Source: Ornithoclostridium sp944380285 (GTDB taxonomy: Bacteria > Bacillota > Clostridia > Christensenellales > UBA3700). From it: DNA of 64,000 bases. The notes beneath the pieces were generated by a model that saw only the letters and a list, made by a program, of their open reading frames with translations, made no database searches and was not told the DNA's origin. Positions 49,374-58,011 of the stretch are shown piece by piece (within the stretch, counting starts at the first letter, position 1; every line of letters starts with the position of its first letter). Both the position numbers and the translations under genes were made by a program. Location of the stretch: positions 992,001-1,056,000 of the forward strand of contig OZ006985.1 in the NCBI GenBank assembly GCA_963931165.1. Reading direction: 5' to 3'.

Positions 49374-50192
49374 ATGAAAAGTGATATCATCGTATCGAGA
49401 GAAGACTTTGACATCAGGCGCATCCTCGACTGCGGACAGGTGTTCCGCTATTCCCCCGAAGAAGACGGCTACACCGTGATCTCGGGCGACAAGCTGTGCC
49501 GCGTGACCCAGGACGAGTCGCGCGCGGTCATCTCTTCGGACGATCCCGACTATTTCGCCGACTACTTCGACCTTGGCGCCGATTACCGCGCGATAAGGGC
49601 GCAGCTGTCGGGCAAGCCGTTCATGCGCGAGGCGGTCGAATACGGCAGAGGGATCCGCATTTTGCGCCAACAGCCGTTTGAGGCGCTGATGAGCTTCATC
49701 GTCTCCGCCAACAATCATATACCGCGGATCAAGGGCATTTTGAACAGGATTTGCGAGCGGCTCGGAGAAGAGATAGGCGAGGGCAGATATGCGTTCCCGT
49801 CGCCCGAGGCGATGGCGGCGAAAGACGAGGCGTTTTATGCGTCGCTCGGCGCAGGGTATCGCGCGGAATATCTCGCCGACACCGCGCGCCGGATCGCGGA
49901 CGGTTTCGATCTGGACGGGGTGTTCGGCATGCCGTCCGACGAGGCGAACAGGTATCTGTGCCGCCTCAAAGGCGTGGGTCCAAAGGTCGCGGATTGCATA
50001 TTGCTGTTCGCGTTCCGCAAGTACGACGTCTTTCCGGTCGACACATGGATACGCAAGGTCTATTCCGACATCGTCGGCGGCGACGCGACCAACGCTCAAA
50101 TGCGCAAAAAGTTGTGCGAGATGTACGGCAAGTACGCCGGCATCGCTCAGCAATATCTGTTTTTTTACAAGCGAGAAACGTCGGGGCGGTAA
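49374..50192 (+). CDS. 8-oxoguanine DNA glycosylase/AP lyase (OGG1 type)
   Basis: This base-excision-repair enzyme removes oxidised guanine. The 272-residue protein starts with the OGG N-terminal domain (FDIRRILDCGQVFRYSPEEDG), then FEALMSFIVSANNHIPRIKGIL. The helix-hairpin-helix-GPD motif is LKGVGPKVADCILLFAFRKYDVFPVDTWIRK, with the catalytic Lys in GPKVAD and the essential Asp in PVDTW. This layout matches the clostridial OGG1-like enzymes rather than MutM. ATG 49374 follows GGCGGAG at somewhat long spacing. The NYN-domain gene follows after 49 nt. Confidence 0.92.
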   Translation: MKSDIIVSREDFDIRRILDCGQVFRYSPEEDGYTVISGDKLCRVTQDESRAVISSDDPDYFADYFDLGADYRAIRAQLSGKPFMREAVEYGRGIRILRQQPFEALMSFIVSANNHIPRIKGILNRICERLGEEIGEGRYAFPSPEAMAAKDEAFYASLGAGYRAEYLADTARRIADGFDLDGVFGMPSDEANRYLCRLKGVGPKVADCILLFAFRKYDVFPVDTWIRKVYSDIVGGDATNAQMRKKLCEMYGKYAGIAQQYLFFYKRETSGR

Positions 50193-50241
50193 CATTGACC
50201 GCGCGGCGCGGTGCACGGACGAGTTTTGCCACGGGAGATAT

Positions 50242-50886
50242 ATGAACTGTGCCGCATTGATCGATCTGGGCGCGGCTAAGGTCAACGCCGACGCGCTCTA
50301 CGACGCCGAGCGGACGCTCGGCGCGCGCTTTTGTCAAGTCAAATTTTACGGCTACAACGCCAAGAGGAACGGCGCGCTCAACGCCTTCATCAAGGAGTAC
50401 GGCGCCGAGGTGTCGCTGCCGCTCCACAATCGCAAAAAGACGAGGATAGACATTCGCCAAGTCATCGACGCGGTCGCGGTCGCGTGTCTGGAACCTGTCG
50501 ACGCGATCTTTTTGGTCGCGGCGGAAGTGGACTGTCTGCCGCTGCTCAACGCGTTGCGGAGACAGGGCAAAAAAGTCTATCTCGGCTGCGAGAGCGGCAC
50601 GATGTACGAGGACAAGTGCGACGGCGTAGTCGTGCTTGCCAAGAACTTGCCGCAAGAGGACGAAGCCGTCCCCGAACCGATCGACCTCGCGCCCGAAGAG
50701 GAGAGGGAGAGCGCGGTCGACGAGTTCTTGCCCTATACCGGCATAGAACCGCTTGACGACAGCAGGATGAAGGAGATCGGCGAAGACCTGCGACGCGCGG
50801 TCGAGGAGAAAAAGGCGCGCAAACGCGCCGTCCGTCCGCTCGACGAAAAGGACGAATTGAAACGGCTTTTGGACAAATACTTTTGA
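50242..50886 (+). CDS. NYN-domain (PIN-like) putative RNase
   Basis: The 214-residue protein has an N-terminal NYN domain, a PIN-like nuclease fold. The acidic residues are in CAALIDLGAAKVNADALYDA (the usual FIDxxN start, here IDLGAAKVN), TRIDIRQVIDAVAVA, and LVAAEVDCLPLLNALRRQGKKVYLG, where the common SGDSDF motif is changed to AAEVDC. The C-terminal 80 residues are charged. Loss of the serine-rich SGDSDF form may weaken metal binding. GGGAG precedes the ATG. It is probably co-transcribed with the glycosylase gene. The RNA target is unknown. Confidence 0.75.
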   Translation: MNCAALIDLGAAKVNADALYDAERTLGARFCQVKFYGYNAKRNGALNAFIKEYGAEVSLPLHNRKKTRIDIRQVIDAVAVACLEPVDAIFLVAAEVDCLPLLNALRRQGKKVYLGCESGTMYEDKCDGVVVLAKNLPQEDEAVPEPIDLAPEEERESAVDEFLPYTGIEPLDDSRMKEIGEDLRRAVEEKKARKRAVRPLDEKDELKRLLDKYF

Positions 50887-50911
50887 GTGGCGCATGCGCA
50901 AAGAAGTGTGT

Positions 50912-50938
50912 ATAACCGACACGGGTACGAAAATTCAC
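50912..50938 (+). repeat. Short dispersed repeat, copy D
   Basis: ATAACCGACACGGGTACG followed by AAAATTCAC lies 26 nt after the stop codon of the NYN gene. The rest of the 50887-51114 gap holds no gene I can support. Confidence 0.55.
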
Positions 50939-51114
50939 GCCGGCGTCGTCTTGGCGTGAAGAGAGTTTTCGGCGACTGTTGTCCGCAGTGCCCGTAGCAA
51001 AGTTTTGCAATCGATAAAGATGTAAGAAAAACGCAAGGGCGAATTGAATTGACGCGGCGGTTTTCAAAAGAGGGCAAATCGTGAAAGCGGTCGTTTTTAA
51101 TATTGCCAAAATTC

Positions 51115-51143
51115 TTGCCAATCTCCGCGCGAGCGTGTATAAT
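51115..51143 (+). promoter_or_regulatory. ilvN promoter
   Basis: TTGCCA (51115-51120), a 17-nt spacer and TATAAT (51138-51143), 28 nt before the ATG. There is no room for a T-box or attenuator leader. Confidence 0.8.
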
Positions 51144-51171
51144 GGTTGTAAACAATTCGGACAGGTGGATT

Positions 51172-51669
51172 ATGAAACATATCGTATCGGTAGTGGTTTA
51201 CAACAATTCGGGCGTGCTCTCAAGGGTCAGCAGTCTGTTCGGCAGGAGAGGCTTCAACATCGATTCTCTCTCGGTCGCGACGACGGACGACCCCAAGATC
51301 TCGCGCATCACGATCACCGCGAGAGGTGACGAGAATACTCTCGATCAGATCATCAAACAGACGTCCAAACTTGAAGAGACCATCAACGTCACCGCCCTCA
51401 AAGAAGAGGACAGCGTGTGCCGCGAACTCATCCTTGTCAAGGTGGTCACGACCGGTCAATTCGACAACTCGATCGTGCAGCTTGCCGACGAATTCGGCGC
51501 GCTCATCCTCGACATCACATCAAAGTCGATGATCTTGGAGCTCACAGGCACCAGCCGCAAGATCGACAACTTCGCCGCCGCGATCTCCGACCTCTGCAAG
51601 TCGCGCGAAGGAATGCGCGTCAAGAACGTGTGCCGCACGGGTATTACGGCGATAGATAGAGGAGTTTAA
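51172..51669 (+). CDS. ilvN: Acetolactate synthase small (regulatory) subunit
   Basis: IlvN/IlvH activates the acetolactate synthase catalytic subunit and confers valine inhibition in branched-chain amino acid synthesis. The 165-residue protein has the N-terminal ACT domain (HIVSVVVYNNSGVLSRVSSLFGRRGFNIDSLSVA) and the C-terminal domain with RELILVKV and LADEFGALILDITSKSMILELTG. The gene is a monocistron: no ilvB, ilvC or ilvD lies in the window, which is unusual since ilvN normally follows ilvB. AGGTGG precedes ATG 51172; an in-frame ATG 30 nt upstream overlaps the -10 box and is less likely. Confidence 0.95.
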   Translation: MKHIVSVVVYNNSGVLSRVSSLFGRRGFNIDSLSVATTDDPKISRITITARGDENTLDQIIKQTSKLEETINVTALKEEDSVCRELILVKVVTTGQFDNSIVQLADEFGALILDITSKSMILELTGTSRKIDNFAAAISDLCKSREGMRVKNVCRTGITAIDRGV

Positions 51670-51682
51670 CGGCTCCGCCTTT

Positions 51683-52395
51683 AGGGGCAACCCGAAAATA
51701 ACGCATCGAATCGCAACGGCGACGATTGCAAATGCAATCGTCGCCGTTTCTCATACTCGCTATTTTCGGTTTTCCCCTAAAATACCCCTTCCCACGGGAC
51801 AAGCGCTCGCTCACCGCTCGCGGTCCCGTAAGGTGAAGTCCCCGAAGAGCGCGGTCGTTCGGGGACTTCGCTATCAAGTCGCGCGGGAAGCGCGGTTCCG
51901 CGCGACGAGTGTCGTCAATTTTTCCGCTTTATAAAAGTCAAAACGAAAAGTTGCTTTTTGTGTATAAGGTTACGATTACACCTCACCCAACCGCGCTTGG
52001 GCGAGATACGATAACGCGGCTGTCAAATGACCGCGCGAAACGTTCGATACAGAACCAATCAGATTAACGCAACTATATTATTAAGTAGGCATAGAACCGA
52101 TAAGATAAACGCAACCAAGCAGCTTTAAGCGAGCGACTTGGTGCAGGTTTGCGGCGAAAGGGTTGTGACGCGTACCTCAATGGTACGCGAGCGTTCCGAG
52201 AGACGCAAAGATGCCCAAACGAGCCGCTTAAAGCGGTGATCTGTACCGCGCAGCAAAGCGAGCGCGGAACAGAAAATGCCGCGTGGGAAGGGGGTACCCC
52301 GGGGAAAACCGAAAATAGCGAGTATGAGAAACGGGCGCATCCGTGATTCGGATGTGCCCGTTGCGATTCGAAGCGTTAATTTTTGGGTTGCCCCT
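51683..52395. mobile_element. Highly structured 0.7-kb non-coding element with long inverted ends
   Basis: The left arm 51683-51796 and right arm 52282-52395 are inverted copies of each other. Shared blocks include GGGGCAACCC, TCGAATCGCAACGG, TTTCTCATACTCGCTATTTT, CGGTTTTCCCC and CTTCCCACG. Each arm has an internal hairpin. The left one uses CGGCGACGATTGCA/TGCAATCGTCGCCG. The right one uses GGGC(G)CATCCG/CGGATG(T)GCCC: different sequence, same pairing. The core holds further hairpins (GAAGTCCCCGAA/TTCGGGGACTTC at 51835-51869, GTCGCGCGG/CCGCGCGAC at 51877-51903) and one copy of the three-stem element. No reading frame encodes a transposase. It fits a non-autonomous inverted-repeat element inserted between ilvN and the ABC genes, or a large structured RNA. 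No target duplication is evident. Confidence 0.7.
52122..52234 (+). ncRNA. Three-stem folded element, copy 1
   Basis: The outer stem is GCTTTAAGCG (52122-52131) with CGCTTAAAGC (52225-52234). The middle stem is TTTGCG (52148-52153) with CGCAAA (52204-52209). The apical hairpin is GCGTACC-TCAAT-GGTACGC (52170-52188). GGTTG lies in the 5' internal strand and GAGCGTTCCGAGA in the 3' one. Copies 2 and 3 keep the plan with other stem sequences. Whether it acts as DNA or RNA is unknown. Confidence 0.5.
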
Positions 52396-54140
52396 CAAAA
52401 AGCGGAGCGTTTGAACTGACTCTCGTAAAGCTCTTTGTAGAATCCGCCCTTGTCGAGCAATTGTTCGTGCGTGCCCTGCTCGATGATGTTGCCGTCTTTC
52501 ATCACGAGGATGAGGTCGGCGTCGCGGATCGTGGACAGGCGGTGGGCGATGATGAAGCTGGTGCGCCCCTTCATGATCTCGGCGAACGCCTTTTGGATGC
52601 GGATCTCGGTGCGGGTATCGATGTTGGACGTCGCCTCGTCGAGGATGAGCATGGGCGGATGTGTGAGCATGATACGCGCGATACACAGCAATTGCCGCTG
52701 TCCTTGCGACAGGTTGCCGCCGCTTTCGGTGATCACGGTGTCGTAGCCGTCTGCGAGCTTGCTGATGAAGCGGTGCGCGTGTGCGGCTTGTGCGGCGGCG
52801 ATGACTTCTTCGTCGGTCGCGTCGCGTCTGCCGTAGGCGATGTTGTCGCGGACGGTGCCTTCGAACAGCCAAGTGTCTTGGAGCACCATTCCGAATTGAC
52901 CGCGCAACGAGTTGCGTTTGACCGATTTGACGGGCGCGTCGGACACGCGGATCTCGCCGCTGTCCACGTCGTAGAAGCGCATCAGCAGATTGATCATTGT
53001 CGTCTTGCCGCAGCCGGTGGGACCGACGATCGCGATCTTTTTGCCTTTATCCGCCTTTACGTCGATGTGTTGCAACAGCGGCTTGTCGGGCGAGTAGCCG
53101 AAGCAGACGTCGTCGAACTCGACGGTGCCGAGGCACTCTTCGATCTCCGGCAAGTCGTCGTCGGGGCTCTCTTCGGGCTCGTCCAGGACGGCGAACACGC
53201 GCCTTGCGCACGCAAACGCGGTTTGCAGTTCGGTGATGACGCCGGTGATCTCGTTGAACGGCTTGGTGTATTGGTTGGCGTAGATGAGGAAAGTGGACAG
53301 CGTGCCCGCGCTCATCGTGCCGTAGAGGATCGCGATCACAGCGCCTATGATGCCGACCGCCGCATAGACGAGGTTGTTGACAAAGCGTGTGCACGGGTTG
53401 GTCAGCGAGCTGTAAAATTGCGATTTTACGCCGTATTTGTAGAGGACGGCGTCGATCTCCTCAAACGTCTTTTGCGCCTCTTCTTCATAGCCGAATGCGG
53501 CGACGATGCGCTGTCCTTCGAGCATCTCTTCGCTGTAACCGCCCAGCTTGCCCTGCGTGTCCGACTGCTTGCGGAACATCGCGTTGGAGTGCTTGGCGAC
53601 GAATGTCGCGACAAACAGCGAAAGGGGGGTGATGACGATGACGACCAGCGCGACCTGCCATTGGATCGCGAGCATGATGCCCAGCGTGCCGGCGATCGTG
53701 AACACGCCCGTCAAGAGCTGTGAGAAGCCCTGCAATATGCCGTTGGAGATCTGCTCGATGTCGCTTGCCATACGGGTGATGAGGTCGCCGTGCGCGTGCG
53801 AGTCGATGTACGACAGCGGCAGGCGGTCGATGTGGGCGAACAGCTGTTTACGCATTTCGTTGACCGCAAGGAACGCGAGCTTGTTGGTCGCGAGCGACAG
53901 CGTCCATTGGAAGATGCCGCCGACGGCGATCGTGCCGCCGATCAGCGCGATATACTTGCCGACCGTTGCGAAGTCGACGGTGCCGGGTCCGATGATATAG
54001 TCGATCGCCTTGCCGATGCAGACGGGCGCCGCCAGCGTAGCCGCGACCGACAGGATCGCCGAGATCAGCGACAGCGCGACATAGCCCTTGTAGGGGGAGA
54101 TGTAGCCGACGATGCGTTTCAAGGTCTCTTTTGTCTTCAT
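52395..54140 (-). CDS. ABC exporter, catalytically complete half (heterodimer subunit 2)
   Basis: The 581-residue half-transporter has six membrane helices (residues about 15-310), then an ATPase domain. Walker A is IVGPTGCGKTTMINLL, the signature is the LSQGQ variant (GGNLSQGQRQLLCIARI), Walker B with catalytic Glu is MLILDEATSNID, and the switch is IIAHRLSTIRDAD. The LSQGQ signature with an intact Glu is the pattern of the TM288/LmrD/BmrD partner in heterodimeric exporters. It overlaps its partner's stop by 4 nt (ATGA). Its own stop codon touches the 0.7-kb inverted-repeat element. It likely exports drugs, lipids or peptides. Confidence 0.95.
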   Translation of the reverse strand: MKTKETLKRIVGYISPYKGYVALSLISAILSVAATLAAPVCIGKAIDYIIGPGTVDFATVGKYIALIGGTIAVGGIFQWTLSLATNKLAFLAVNEMRKQLFAHIDRLPLSYIDSHAHGDLITRMASDIEQISNGILQGFSQLLTGVFTIAGTLGIMLAIQWQVALVVIVITPLSLFVATFVAKHSNAMFRKQSDTQGKLGGYSEEMLEGQRIVAAFGYEEEAQKTFEEIDAVLYKYGVKSQFYSSLTNPCTRFVNNLVYAAVGIIGAVIAILYGTMSAGTLSTFLIYANQYTKPFNEITGVITELQTAFACARRVFAVLDEPEESPDDDLPEIEECLGTVEFDDVCFGYSPDKPLLQHIDVKADKGKKIAIVGPTGCGKTTMINLLMRFYDVDSGEIRVSDAPVKSVKRNSLRGQFGMVLQDTWLFEGTVRDNIAYGRRDATDEEVIAAAQAAHAHRFISKLADGYDTVITESGGNLSQGQRQLLCIARIMLTHPPMLILDEATSNIDTRTEIRIQKAFAEIMKGRTSFIIAHRLSTIRDADLILVMKDGNIIEQGTHEQLLDKGGFYKELYESQFKRSAF

Positions 54141-55867
54141 TGCTTGGCGCCTCCGTCCGTTTGAGAGAGGTAAATTTCGCGATACACGTCGCAAGTTTTG
54201 AGCAAGTCGTCGTGCTTGCCTATGCCGGCGACGAGTCCGCCGTCGAGGACGACGATGACGTCGCAGTCTTTGAGCGAAGTCGCGCGCTGCGAGACGAGGA
54301 AGAGCGTCGTGTCGCCGCGAGTCGCGTTGATCGCGGTGCGCATGTTGAGGTCGGTCGCAAAGTCGAGCGCGGACGATGAGTCGTCGAGGACAAGGATGTC
54401 GGAATGTGCGGCAAGGGCGCGCGCGACCGCAAGGCGTTGGCGCTGTCCTCCCGAGAAGTTCTTGCCGCCCTGCATCACGACCGAATCCAAGCCTTTTTCC
54501 TTTTCGCGGACAAAGGACGCCGCCTGCGCTGTTTCGAGGCACTTCCACAGCGTCTCGTCGTCCGCGTCGCGTCCGCCCATCAGCAGGTTGGAGCGTATCG
54601 TGCCCGAAAAGAGCATCGTGTTTTGCGGCACATACGCGACGGTGCGTCGCAATTGTTTGAGCGGATATTTTTTGACGTCCGTCCCGAACAGCTCGACGCT
54701 GCCTTCGGACACGTCGTAAAAGCGCGCAAGCAGGTTGACCAGCGTCGACTTGCCGCTGCCTGTGCCGCCGATGACGCCCACGCTCGCGCCGCGCGGAACG
54801 GTCAGAGTGAGGTCGGTCAGCGTATATTTGCCCTCGTTGTAGCCAAAGGAGACATGGTCGAATTTGACCGCAGGGGAGTCGACGGAAGTGTCGACCTCGG
54901 TGTTGCCGTCGTCGGTGATCGAGGGTGCGGCGTCGAGCAGTTCGACGACGCGCGTACCCGAAGCGATCGCTTTGGTGACGGTGACGACGAGTTGGGCGAC
55001 GACGACGAGCGCGAGCGAGATCTGAGTCATATAGTTGACGAACGCGAACACCTCGCCCTGCGTCATTTCGCCGGTGTTGACAAGTCCGCCTCCGAACCAA
55101 AGGATCGCGATGATCGCCGCGTTGATGATGACGAAGGTCGCGGGGTTGAGCAGTGCAGAGATGCGTCCGACGACGATCGCGCCGCGCGTCAATTCGTCCG
55201 CCGACTTGTCAAAGCGGTCTTTTTCGTATTCCTGTTCGGAGAAGGCGCGGACGACGCGCACGCCGGAGAGGTTTTCGCGCGTGATCTGCGCGACTTTGTC
55301 CAGCTTTTGCTGTACGGTCTTGTAGAGGGGGATGCTGCGCGACATGATGAAGTAGAGCACCACCGCGATGAGCGGCGCCGCTGCAATGAAGATCAACGAC
55401 AGTTTGAGGTTGATCGTCATAGCCATCACCGCCGCGCCGATCACGAGGAAGGGCGCGCGAATGACGAGACGGATCAGCATCGCGACCATATATTGCAATT
55501 GATTGACGTCCGAGGACAGGCGGTTGACGATGGATGGGGTGCCGAACTTGTCCAGCTCCTTGAACGAAAGCGTGTTGATGTGGCGGAAAAGGTCGTTGCG
55601 CAGCTCGGTGCCGAACCCCTGCGAGCACTTTGCCGCAAGGTATTGGCAGGTGAGCGCGCACGCAAGCCCGAGCACGCCCAACGCGACCATGATCGCGCCG
55701 TGCGTCAGCACATATTCGATGCCGCCGTCGCCGTCGATGCCGTTGTCGATGATGTCGGACATCACGAGAGGAACGATCAGCTCAAAGATCGCCTCCGTCA
55801 GCTTTGCGAGCGGACCCAAGGTGAGATTGAGCTTGTAATTCTTCAAATACCTGACCAATTTACGCAT
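54137..55867 (-). CDS. ABC exporter, degenerate-site half (heterodimer subunit 1)
   Basis: The 576-residue half-transporter has six membrane helices, then an ATPase domain with Walker A IGGTGSGKSTLVNLL and signature FSGGQRQRLAVARAL. Walker B is ILVLDDSSSALD: the catalytic Glu is replaced by Asp, and the switch His of the usual ITHR is replaced (FLVSQRATSL, with Gln). These are the marks of the non-hydrolysing site in TM287/LmrC/BmrC-type heterodimers. Together with the next gene it forms one exporter with one active and one degenerate ATP site. The start is ATG 55867 with a weak GGA upstream. Confidence 0.95.
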   Translation of the reverse strand: MRKLVRYLKNYKLNLTLGPLAKLTEAIFELIVPLVMSDIIDNGIDGDGGIEYVLTHGAIMVALGVLGLACALTCQYLAAKCSQGFGTELRNDLFRHINTLSFKELDKFGTPSIVNRLSSDVNQLQYMVAMLIRLVIRAPFLVIGAAVMAMTINLKLSLIFIAAAPLIAVVLYFIMSRSIPLYKTVQQKLDKVAQITRENLSGVRVVRAFSEQEYEKDRFDKSADELTRGAIVVGRISALLNPATFVIINAAIIAILWFGGGLVNTGEMTQGEVFAFVNYMTQISLALVVVAQLVVTVTKAIASGTRVVELLDAAPSITDDGNTEVDTSVDSPAVKFDHVSFGYNEGKYTLTDLTLTVPRGASVGVIGGTGSGKSTLVNLLARFYDVSEGSVELFGTDVKKYPLKQLRRTVAYVPQNTMLFSGTIRSNLLMGGRDADDETLWKCLETAQAASFVREKEKGLDSVVMQGGKNFSGGQRQRLAVARALAAHSDILVLDDSSSALDFATDLNMRTAINATRGDTTLFLVSQRATSLKDCDVIVVLDGGLVAGIGKHDDLLKTCDVYREIYLSQTDGGAKQ

Positions 55868-55882
55868 TTGTTATCCGTGCAA

Positions 55883-55911
55883 TTGACAAGCCGCATCAAA
55901 TAAAATAAAAT
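55883..55911 (+). promoter_or_regulatory. nadE promoter
   Basis: Perfect TTGACA (55883-55888), a 17-nt spacer and TAAAAT (55906-55911), giving a leader of about 100 nt. Confidence 0.75.
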
Positions 55912-56019
55912 ATCATTGTAACGGCGTGCCGAAGAGCGTTTGCCTCAAAGGCTATAATAATATACTACACCGCGCACGCAAATGCAAATGTTTTGCCGCA
56001 TATGCGGCAGGGAGTGGAT

Positions 56020-57918
56020 ATGAAAGACGGATTCGTCAAAGTCGCGGCGCTCACTCCGCCGTGCAAAGTCGCCGATACCGCGTTCAATGCGGACGCGATC
56101 GCCGCGCTTGCCGCCGAATATGCGGCGAAGGGCTGCAAATTGATCGTGTTCCCCGAGATGGCGGTGACCGGCTATACCGTCGCGGACCTGCTCACGCAGG
56201 ACGCGTTGCTCGACGCGTCGGACGCGGCGCTGCTCTCGATCGCCAAAAAGACGGCGAAGAGCGATTGCGCCGTCGTCGTAGGCGCGCCCGTCAGGGCGGA
56301 CGGCAAATTGTACGATTGCGCGGCCGTTCTGAACGGCGGCAGGGTGGTCGGCGTCGTCCCAAAGACCGCGATCCCCAATTACGGCGAATTCTATGAGTGC
56401 AGATATTTCGCGTCGGCAAAGGACGCAATCGCGAAAGAGGCGCGCGTCGGAGCGCAAGTCGTTCCGTTCGGCGCCGACCTGCTGTTCCGTTGCAAGGGCA
56501 TGCCCGAGTTTTGTTTCGGCGTCGAGATCTGCGAGGACATGTGGGGTGCGAAGTCGCCGTCGTCCGAGCTGTGTGCGGCGGGCGCGACGATCGTGTGCAA
56601 CCCGTCCGCAAGCGATGAGATCGTCGGCAAGGCGGAATATCGCCGACTGCTCGTGCGCGCGGCGTCGGGCAAGGGGCTGTGCGGTTATGTCTATGCGGAC
56701 GCCGGCGTCGGCGAGAGCACGACGGACGCAGTGTTCGCAGGTCACGACATCATTGCCGAGGACGCGGCGGTGCTCGACGAGAGCGCGCCTTTCGGCAACG
56801 GAGCGGCGGTCGCGGTCATCGACGTGTTCAAATTGGCAAGAGAGAGGAGAGCGCGCAATACCTTCGGCGCGGCGGTCGGAATGCGAGAGGTCGAATTTGA
56901 GTGCAAACTCACCGAGACCGAGCTCGGTCGCAAGCCGTCGCGTACGCCGTTCGTGCCCGTCGACAACGAGGGCAGAGAGGGGCGGTGCAAACTGATCCTC
57001 GCGATCCAAGCCAATGCGCTTGCAAAGCGGATAACGCACACGGGCGCCAAAAAAGTGGTCGTCGGGCTTTCGGGAGGGCTTGACAGCGCGCTTGCGCTTT
57101 TGGTCGCCGTGGACGCGGCAAAGCTCGCGGGGCTTGCGCCCAAAGACGTGCTTGCGGTGACGATGCCGTGCTTCGGCACGACGTCCCGCACCCGCTCCAA
57201 CGCCGAGACGCTTGCAAAGGGGCTGGGCGCAGACTTCAAAGAGGTCAAGATAGGCGAGGCGGTCAAGGTCCATCTTGCGGACATCGATCATCCCATCGAC
57301 CTGACCGACGTGACATACGAGAACGCGCAGGCGAGAGAGCGCACGCAGGTGCTGATGGACATCGCCAATATGTGCGGCGGCATAGTCGTCGGCACAGGCG
57401 ATCTGTCCGAAGTTGCGCTGGGCTGGGCGACCTACAACGGCGACCATATGTCGATGTACGGCGTCAACGCGTCCGTGCCCAAGACGTTGATCAGATATGT
57501 CGTCCGCTACTATGCCGAGACGTGCGGCAACGCCGCGGCGAGCCGTGCGCTCAACGACATCCTCGACACGCCGATCAGTCCCGAGCTCATCCCGGCAAAG
57601 GACGGCGAGATCGTCCAAAAGACGGAAGAGATTGTCGGCTCGTACGAGCTCAACGACTTTTTCCTCTACTATGCGATGCGTTACGGGTTCCGTCCGCGCA
57701 AGGTGCTGCGGCTGGCAAAACTCGCGTTCGACGACGTCGACGAGGGGGCGCTCAAAGCGGCGCTCGCCAAGTTCTACCGCCGCTTCTTTTCGCAGCAATT
57801 CAAGCGCAGCTGCACGCCCGACGCGCCCAAGGTCGGCTCGGTCGCGCTGTCGCCGAGAGGGGATTGGAAGATGCCGTCCGACGCGTGCCCCGCGGCATGG
57901 CTTGACGATTTGAAGTGA
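56020..57918 (+). CDS. nadE: Glutamine-dependent NAD+ synthetase
   Basis: NadE amidates nicotinic acid adenine dinucleotide to NAD+, using ammonia released from glutamine by its own N-terminal domain. The 632-residue protein has the nitrilase-type glutaminase with the Glu-Lys-Cys triad (IVFPEMAVTGY, VPKTAIPNYGEFYE, VEICEDMWG). A synthetase domain with the ATP pyrophosphatase loop VVVGLSGGLDSALAL and FGTTSRTRSNAETLAKGLG follows. It matches the long form of NadE. GGGAGTGG lies before ATG 56020. A copy of the short dispersed repeat covers the bases coding for ITHTGAKK just before the ATP loop. Confidence 0.96.
   Translation: MKDGFVKVAALTPPCKVADTAFNADAIAALAAEYAAKGCKLIVFPEMAVTGYTVADLLTQDALLDASDAALLSIAKKTAKSDCAVVVGAPVRADGKLYDCAAVLNGGRVVGVVPKTAIPNYGEFYECRYFASAKDAIAKEARVGAQVVPFGADLLFRCKGMPEFCFGVEICEDMWGAKSPSSELCAAGATIVCNPSASDEIVGKAEYRRLLVRAASGKGLCGYVYADAGVGESTTDAVFAGHDIIAEDAAVLDESAPFGNGAAVAVIDVFKLARERRARNTFGAAVGMREVEFECKLTETELGRKPSRTPFVPVDNEGREGRCKLILAIQANALAKRITHTGAKKVVVGLSGGLDSALALLVAVDAAKLAGLAPKDVLAVTMPCFGTTSRTRSNAETLAKGLGADFKEVKIGEAVKVHLADIDHPIDLTDVTYENAQARERTQVLMDIANMCGGIVVGTGDLSEVALGWATYNGDHMSMYGVNASVPKTLIRYVVRYYAETCGNAAASRALNDILDTPISPELIPAKDGEIVQKTEEIVGSYELNDFFLYYAMRYGFRPRKVLRLAKLAFDDVDEGALKAALAKFYRRFFSQQFKRSCTPDAPKVGSVALSPRGDWKMPSDACPAAWLDDLK
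57031..57055 (+). repeat. Short dispersed repeat, copy F
   Basis: ATAACGCACACGGGCGCC followed by AAAAAAG lies inside nadE. It shares GATAACGCACACGGGC exactly with copy B at 16493-16508, though this copy is coding and that one is intergenic. Confidence 0.5.
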
Positions 57919-57960
57919 TCTGCGCGGCGGTTTTTTCGTCCGCGATCTCGAAACAGAGCA

Positions 57961-57996
57961 TAAAAACGGCGCCCCCGAAAGGAGGCGCCGGTTTTT
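57961..57996. terminator. Bidirectional terminator between nadE and the lipoprotein gene
   Basis: A stem CGGCGCC / GGCGCCG encloses a small CC-GAAA-GG hairpin, flanked by AAAAA on the left and TTTTTG on the right. Confidence 0.85.
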
Positions 57997-58011
57997 GCGT
58001 TTTCGGCAAGA

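Noticed and set aside
50894..50959. A 21-codon frame MRKEVCITDTGTKIHAGVVLA over dispersed-repeat copy D.
   Set aside because: No Shine-Dalgarno; the apparent coding likeness to other copies follows from the nucleotide repeat itself.
51683..52395. Insertion sequence with its own transposase.
   Set aside because: No frame in either direction gives a transposase-like protein; the longest frames are hairpin shadows. If mobile, it is non-autonomous.
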